A program made the position numbers and the translations under genes. A DNA stretch of 64,000 nucleotides from Cenococcum geophilum 1.58 (Eukaryota; Ascomycota; Dothideomycetes; Gloniales; Gloniaceae): assembly GCA_001692895.1 (NCBI GenBank), contig KV748210.1, forward strand, positions 806,001-870,000, read 5' to 3'. The number at the start of each line of letters is the position of its first letter. The stretch's first letter is position 1. The notes beneath the pieces were generated by a model. That model was given only the letters and a program-made list of their open reading frames with translations. It did not search any database and was not told the origin of the DNA. Below are positions 58,900 to 64,000 of this stretch, one piece after another.

Positions 58900-59919
58900 A
58901 TGCAAGACTAACAGGCAAGGCTTTCATTCCATATCTAAGTCAATCTATCCCCATACTTCTAGTTTATCGCTATAAATCCAACTAATATCTCGGCTAAATC
59001 TACAGCTACAGCCCTGGTTGTCTTAACTCCTGCCAAACTTTTCACTAACTACACGCCTATTATCCTAACCATTATAAGTCCTACTAGGATTATTACTAAG
59101 TCTCCGGCTACAACCCCGACTAATATCTTAGCTAAATCTATAGCTATAGCTCTAGTTGTCTTAACTCCTGCTAAACTTTCTACTAACTCCACACCTACTA
59201 TCCTAACTATTATAAGTCCTACTAAGATTACTATTAAGTCTCCGGCCACAACCCTAACTACTATAAAGCCTACTACATAGGATATACACCTAGGCTTTTC
59301 TGTCTACCAACTACTAGATATAGCTCCTCTTACTAGTAGATCTATCTTTCTTACTAGTAGTATAGAAATGGGGAAAGCGCCTAAATAGCAAAATGATATA
59401 ATAAAGCGCCTTAGCTTACTCCCAATTACGGTTCTAAATCCGCGCCGGGATTACTACAATGCCAATTTTAAGCAAGATATTAGTAACCCGGAATTCTACA
59501 GGTAAGTTCAATAGGGGCTTAGATGCTAGGAGAAGGCTATAGTAATTACTATATATCTTTATCTAGGAACCAATTCCTTAATAAGTTTAATAAAGCTAGG
59601 ATTATTTATAAAAACCGGGAAAATGGTAATTTGCTGCCCAAATAGTTTTTACAGGAGAGGCAATGTGTAGGTTATATGCGGTAAATATAGCGGAAAGCTA
59701 GTAGAGATATTAGATAAACTAGTTAAGGAGGTAAAGGATAGAATAAAATGCTATAAGGGAAGTAGTGATAAGAATACTATTAAAAGACATATTAGCTAGT
59801 TTAATCGTCTCCGCTAAAGCTGGCGACAACCAACCTACTTAGTTTACTGGAGGAGTAGACAATGCGAAAAAAGGCGAAAAGCTATAATTATCAAATTACG
59901 TCACTTACTACCGTTATAA
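58900..59919 (+). pseudogene. eroded Thr/Pro/Ser-rich repeat protein, 339 codons
   Basis: ATG 58,900 opens one unbroken frame to TAA 59,917. After a short start come two copies of a 46-residue repeat (TNILAKSIAIALVVLTPAKL, then STNSTP, TIISPTKI, KSPATT), rich in Thr, Ser and Pro like stalks of fungal cell-wall or mucin-type proteins. The second part is hydrophilic and different: SVYQLLDIAPLTSRSIF, SSIEMGKAPK, NPRRDYYNANFKQDIS, LGTNSLISLIKLGLFIKTGK, MVICCPNSFYRRGNV, ICGKYSGKLVEILDKLVKEV and KCYKGSSDKNTIKRHIS. No clear signal peptide is readable. Only about a dozen stops. Family unknown. The open minus frame at 59,049-59,249 mirrors the repeats. Confidence 0.55.
58978..59270 (+). repeat. 138-bp tandem repeat, about two units
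   Basis: Units starting actaatatct at 58,981 and 59,119 are spaced exactly 138 bp (46 codons) and keep the reading frame. They differ by transitions and a few transversions. A partial third unit follows (tctccggccacaaccctaac). Confidence 0.8.
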
Positions 59920-60389
59920 ACCTTTATCTATCCACTATACAGCTTTATCCGCCTATTACGTACCTAATCCACCTATTATACACCTAATCCACCTACAAGC
60001 CTTTATTTATCCAGCACGTCCGTCTGCCTAGTATTCTTATTTAGTATTCTACTTACAGGGGGTAATATATTTTCATTTAGGACGGAGGAAATTACGCATA
60101 CGGTGAACTAAGAAAGACGTCAGTTATAGGTGTTATACGTATTTAGGAGATTCTAAAAACTAGAACAACGTAAGATACCAAACTAAGGCTATATACAGAT
60201 TTACCTACATATATCGCGAATATATAGTAGGAAGAGGACAACCTAGAAACATGGCTTTAAAGCTTAGACGGACGTAGATTAATACTATAGCACAATTAAG
60301 GAATAAGGTAATAACCTGTTATAGATAGGCTAATAAAGCCATCCGAGTATTACAAAGCAGTATTAAACTATCTTCAGGTAAACTCTTTA
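59920..60389. other. unassigned stretch with C/T-rich patch
   Basis: cctaatccacctattatacacctaatccacct at 59,970-60,000 is the reverse-strand form of the purine-rich minisatellite. The rest is eroded without a frame. Confidence 0.35.
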
Positions 60390-60706
60390 AAGAGTATCCC
60401 ATACGCCGTTAAGGCGTACGCTAAAAGAGGCCCATGCGCGAATACTAAAACATTAACACGCTCCTCCAAGGACTTAATTCGGCTATACTTTATACAATAT
60501 ACCCCTCTATAAAGAAGGACCTTGCTAGCCTAATTAGCATATAATAGAATTAATTATATATAAATTTTAAGCTTTATTATAACAATTTAAAGCCTTAATT
60601 TGCTGATTAAATTTATAACTTTATTTCGCCAAGACTTAATTCAATCTAGTAACTCTAGTTAGTTCGCTTATGCGTACGCCTTTCTTAACGGCGTATAGGA
60701 TAGTAC
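60390..60706. repeat. small inverted-repeat element, about 310 bp
   Basis: tatcccatacgccgttaagg-cgtacgc (60,395-60,422) and its complement (60,670-60,703, gcgtacgcctttcttaacgg, cgtataggata) face each other across about 250 bp of AT-rich sequence. Arms differ by one transition and a 4-bp insertion. Probably a foldback MITE; target duplication is not evident. Confidence 0.5.
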
Positions 60707-61585
60707 CACTATTACCTAATCCTGTTTTCGCCGCGTCTTACTTCTTATTAAATTCCCTAAGGAAATTAGATAAACGAAGCGCATTTAATTTCTTTATTTA
60801 TCTAGTTTGCTAAGGGGAACAAGAGTAATAATCGCATTGACTTATATAAACCATTACCTATATAGATTATGACTATTATATAACCCCGCTTTTATATAAG
60901 TAAGCATAAATAGAATATACGTCCCCTACTTTATCCCTGCTAATCCCTTGTTCGTAACTTATTTAGTAAAAGGCCTAGCGCGCAATAAATGCAACGCGTA
61001 TACTACAGTATAGCTTTTATAGAGTAGAAAGCCGGAGAGCCTACTAACCCGTAACTAAGCGCAAGCGTTAACTGCAGCACAGCTTTATAGAGCAGGGGGC
61101 CTAGGAACTTGACTTTTCTCTTAAAATTTCTAGACCACTTTTATGATTTTTACGGGTAAGCTATATAAATTCTCTATCAAACAACGTTTATTCTTTAAAA
61201 AAAAAATTCTTTATTAAATACGCTAAAAACTCCAAACCGCCGTCCTCTAGTAATCTATTCCTAAGCTCTTATTAAACTATTAATTACTTAAGGAGTAGCT
61301 ACCGAATATATAAGGCACGCTCCATACTTAACTAGCTATTATCAGTTTTACCAACATTTCAATTCATAGAATAGCTTTTCAAAAATCGCCTATAAAGGGT
61401 AATGTGCCTACGCATACCGCTGATGCTAGAGAAGTCAATACACACAGCTTCTTATACTACTTTATTAGTGGAAATAGTATAGCATCTAGCCAAACCTCTA
61501 ACACTTAATATCTAGATTTATACACCTCTACTCTATTTATAGAGGGCCTAGAAAATGCGTTAGCGCTTAAAAAGGTATATATACC
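60707..61585. other. unassigned stretch with short direct repeat
   Basis: Two direct copies of a roughly 35-bp unit (ctacagtatagcttttatag and ctgcagcacagctttatag, each followed by agNag...gcc) lie at about 61,001-61,035 and 61,070-61,101. No frame is followed. Confidence 0.4.
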
Positions 61586-62710
61586 TCTTAGAAGTATTCT
61601 ACTTATCTAATAGGATGGTAACTACAGAAGGAAAGGATAGCCTTAGAGCAAAGGGTAAAGGTGCTAGAGGGTAAGTGGGAGAAGCTTATAGAATTAGAAG
61701 TACGTATATCCCTATAGGCTATTTTAAATTTAGCTAATAAAGTACACCCATAGAAATGGAATAAAGTTTTACGGCTAAGAGTTAATACAATAGAGTCTGT
61801 CTTTAAAAATGTAATTAAGTTAGTGTTTAAGAAACATATTAAAGAGGATTAGGTATAAAATATTCCTTTAGCGATATAAATAGCCTAATATAAAATAATA
61901 GGTTGCTACAAGTCTCGCTAGACATTATTAGAGGTTACTAAGTAGAGAAATAGTAAACCCTAGCGAACAGTAGTAATCAAAGCAGCTATTATCTTATAAA
62001 ATTGTAGAACTTAGGCTTTAATTTACTTTAGCGAGTAGACGTTAAATAAGTAATCTATTAATATAACTATTTCTTGCTTCCTAATGTCCCCTTAGCTCTT
62101 ATTTGTAAAGGGAGGGAAAGACAACGTCCTACTACTACCCCTACTACCTACCCAGCCCTTATACCTCGCCCGCTACCGTCCTATACCCGCTAATACTATA
62201 GTTGGTAACAGCTAACCCGCAGCTGCCGGCCAGTCCTTACAGCCTATTGCGGACGCTATAAACCCAACGCCAACACCATAGGGCCTCACCAGATGCCTTA
62301 CTATATCTCACGCCATAGAGCCCCTTAGCTTCGGAGCGATAAACATCCTCTATAATAACTACAAGGCCCGCCACCAGATTAACGGGCGTGTGCCTTTATT
62401 ATAGCCTAACCAGCCAAGCTTCGAAGCCTGCTGCAAACAAGGCGATAAGGGTTTTTAGAGTTAAATAGATGTAATTCTAGCAGGAAAGTTTTTAACCCAA
62501 TTTATTTATTTTCAATAGGATAAAATTTTCATAAGAAAGATGTAAATAGCCTAAGGGCAGCTTACAGCGAAATAAATAGCAATACATTCCTTTTTTATAA
62601 AGAAAAAAATAAAGGGACTATATTAAATTAAGAATAACGAATTTAAATTAGATCTAGGCTCTAAGGCCCTTATAGAAAACTTTCCCCAGTTACTATTTCT
62701 ATCTATCCTA
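61586..62710 (+). pseudogene. eroded hypothetical protein, about 375 codons
   Basis: One frame is readable: KERIALEQRVKVLEGKWEKL, IELEVRISL, AILNLANKVHP, KWNKVLRLRVNTIESVFKNV, KLVFKKHIKED, TLLEVTK, RTVVIKAAIIL, FVKGGKDNVLLLPLLPTQPL, YLARYRPIPANTIVGNS, GQSLQPIADAINPTPTP, CLTISHAIEPLSFGAINILY, NNYKARHQINGRVPLL, PSFEACCKQGDKGF and KALIENFPQLLF. An N-terminal coiled coil is followed by a Pro-rich linker and a well-preserved central segment (62.19-62.44 kb) that keeps CpA and TpG. Coiled coil plus linker plus conserved core suggests a regulatory or DNA-binding protein, but no family is recognised. Confidence 0.48.
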
Positions 62711-62835
62711 ATAGTACTTTATCGCTTTAGTTACAGGGGTAAGTCTAAACTATTATAACTAGGCTACTGCCGCTCTCAGCTATAACCTTATATATAATGC
62801 AAAACCTATATAAGATTTCCGGTTAGTATGCTACC

Positions 62836-63633
62836 TTAGTATTTATAAAGGAGAAAAACAGGGCTTAAGATATACGCTGCAATAGAAACGAATGCTTGGT
62901 GGAACGATATATCTCCAATAATAAGTAATATAGTAGCAAAAGGAACAATGGCACTAGAAAGTGTAGTAAAATATAGTAACTATAGAAAGATAACTAAGAA
63001 TAAATAGCGTATAATTTGGATTAAATAAACAATCCTAGTATTGTCTATTAGATTAATAATTATATTATTAAACCTTACTATCTATTCCGCCGTTAACAAG
63101 ATACGCTACTTTAATTAGTATATTTAGGCTTAAGGATATAGTAAGAATACCTTTAGAAATGGAGATCGGCAGGCCGAATAACCTAACAGCGTATAAAGCT
63201 ATAAATCCCGCCGAGTACTAAGTGTAAACAGGTTAGATATAGGAGCCGTGTAATATTTAAAAAACGCTTCTATAACCTCTTTATTATTATAAAAGAGATT
63301 AAAAAAGCTGTGTATATCTCGACCATTAGGCCTAAGGATGCTAAGTATTTATTGGGCAAGAGCCACCCTTATACCTAGATATATCAGCTACCGTTTATAG
63401 CCATAAGTTTATATTTAGGTTAATTTACCGTAGTCCTAAAGCGCACTATCTAAGGCAGTTAAGAGTTTATTTCGTTCCTTATTATAGAAGGATATAACAT
63501 CGCCTATGCGCTCCCTATTATAATTATTTAGTGCTTTTTTCGCCTCGCTAACCTTATACTAGTAATATAAAAGGACTTGTATTAATTCCGGTATAAACCG
63601 CTAAAAGATTATAAACTACGGCTCTAAAGACAT
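62836..63633 (-). pseudogene. eroded membrane-associated protein, 265 codons
   Basis: ATG 63,633 to TAA 62,836 in one frame: MSLEP, RFIPELIQVLLYY, YKVSEAKKALNNYNRERIGD, VISFYNKERNKLLTALDSAL, DYGKLT, LIYLGIRVALAQ, ILSILRPNGRDIHSFFNLFY, NNKEVIEAFFKYYTAPISNL, FTLSTRRDL, LYTLLGYSACRSPFLKVFLL, RFNNIIINLIDNTRIVYLIQ, then hydrophobic IIRYLFLVIFL, TTLSSAIVPFATILLIIGDI and FVSIAAYILSPVFLL. Two or three C-terminal transmembrane helices are likely. Stops fit Trp and Gln. Family unknown. The gene may extend upstream of 63,633 (NSISKAVAT precedes the ATG in frame). Confidence 0.52.
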
Positions 63634-64000
63634 AGTTGCTACTGCCTTTGAAATGCTATTAACGTAGTTATTAACTAAACGTTAATTAGTAGTGGGTATA
63701 GATAGCTTAGCCTGAAACTACCTACTTCTATTAAACCGCATCTTTTAATAGCGGCTATCCCCATTATTATATAGATAAGAAAGTAGATAAGAGAGAATGT
63801 GTTTAAGAAGTAATAGCCTAGGTTTAGGGTTAATATTTATAATCAGAATAGTATTATCAAATTTAATAAACATTGTCTTAACATTTACAATCCTTAAATC
63901 ACTTTGAGTGATTAGTTGATAGAGAAGTATATAATATATATATATAGCCCTGACGGTAACCGAGGGCCTTTATTAACAAATTCTATGCACCAGTAGTGGC
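63634..64000. other. unassigned window end
   Basis: The minus frame of the preceding remnant fades here. A (TA)n run (tataatatatatatata) lies near 63,930-63,947. Nothing else is recognised. Confidence 0.3.

Larger units (their letters stand above)
1..64000. other. RIP-saturated AT-rich fungal DNA block
   Basis: The whole window shows the dinucleotide skew left by repeat-induced point mutation: TpA is very common and CpA/TpG are rare. Stops in the readable frames are nearly always TAA or TAG in place of CAA, CAG, CGA or TGG, while TGA is rare. The longest open frame is 105 codons. The two copia LTRs, which were identical at insertion, now differ only by transitions. Less affected islands that keep CpA and TpG lie near 3.7-4.35, 13.35-13.68, 47.08-47.81 and 62.19-62.44 kb. 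RIP is known only from filamentous fungi. Reading the window as RIP is inference from these patterns; no index was computed. Confidence 0.9.

Noticed and set aside
59049-59249. 66-codon minus-strand open frame with Val/Ile/Gly repeats
   Set aside because: It mirrors the 138-bp repeats. The plus frame continues for 339 codons with varied residues on both sides, so the plus strand is preferred.
1-64000. AT-rich bacterial, phage or organellar DNA
   Set aside because: There are no dense open frames or ribosome-binding sites. The transition-only LTR differences, spliceosomal intron and fungal protein families point to RIP in an ascomycete.

Overview
This window looks like heterochromatic, accessory DNA from a filamentous ascomycete (Pezizomycotina) that has been saturated by repeat-induced point mutation (RIP, C:G to T:A, mainly CpA to TpA). 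TpA-rich strings such as ctata, ttag and ataa dominate, and CpA and TpG are scarce over most of the window. Almost every in-frame stop is TAA or TAG where Gln, Trp or Arg would be expected. No open frame exceeds 105 codons in 64 kb. I see no intact gene, tRNA, rRNA or CRISPR array.

The window is nevertheless full of readable gene skeletons. On one strand at a time a single frame can often be followed for 150 to more than 1,000 codons, crossing only transition-type stops and almost no frameshifts. Recognisable families are a MADS-like fragment (2.4-2.7 kb, +), a small fungal family I recall as DUF6914 (5.4-6.1 kb, +), two BTB/POZ proteins (7.8-8.2 kb and 47.1-47.8 kb, +), a fungal PD-(D/E)XK nuclease-like protein (11.0-11.8 kb, -), a Myb/SANT-like fragment (52.7 kb, +) and a Thr/Pro/Ser-rich protein with 46-residue repeats (58.9-59.9 kb, +). 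Longer unassigned skeletons lie at 6.5-7.5, 9.6-10.7, 12.4-12.9, 13.9-17.1, 40.8-43.3, 61.6-62.7 (+) and 31.7-32.7, 49.5-51.5, 62.8-63.6 kb (-). A tandem pair of paralogues (about 1.72 kb period) lies at 18.2-21.1 kb (-).

Mobile DNA: a complete Ty1/copia retrotransposon (25,088-30,984) has 186/188-bp LTRs, a 5-bp target duplication, a primer site matching the anticodon arm of initiator tRNA-Met, and one 1,617-codon Gag-Pol frame riddled with stops. Its LTRs differ only by transitions plus one 2-bp gap, which records RIP directly. A 483-bp MITE with long inverted repeats and TA duplications sits at 4,721-5,203. A 5.2-kb composite (34.0-39.2 kb) has outer inverted and inner direct repeats. Several short dispersed repeats link distant parts of the window.

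As a whole the window reads as a gene-family and transposon graveyard silenced by RIP. The copia insertion is structurally the best-preserved piece and is probably one of the youngest. Roughly half of the window (listed as unassigned stretches) could not be given an identity by eye.
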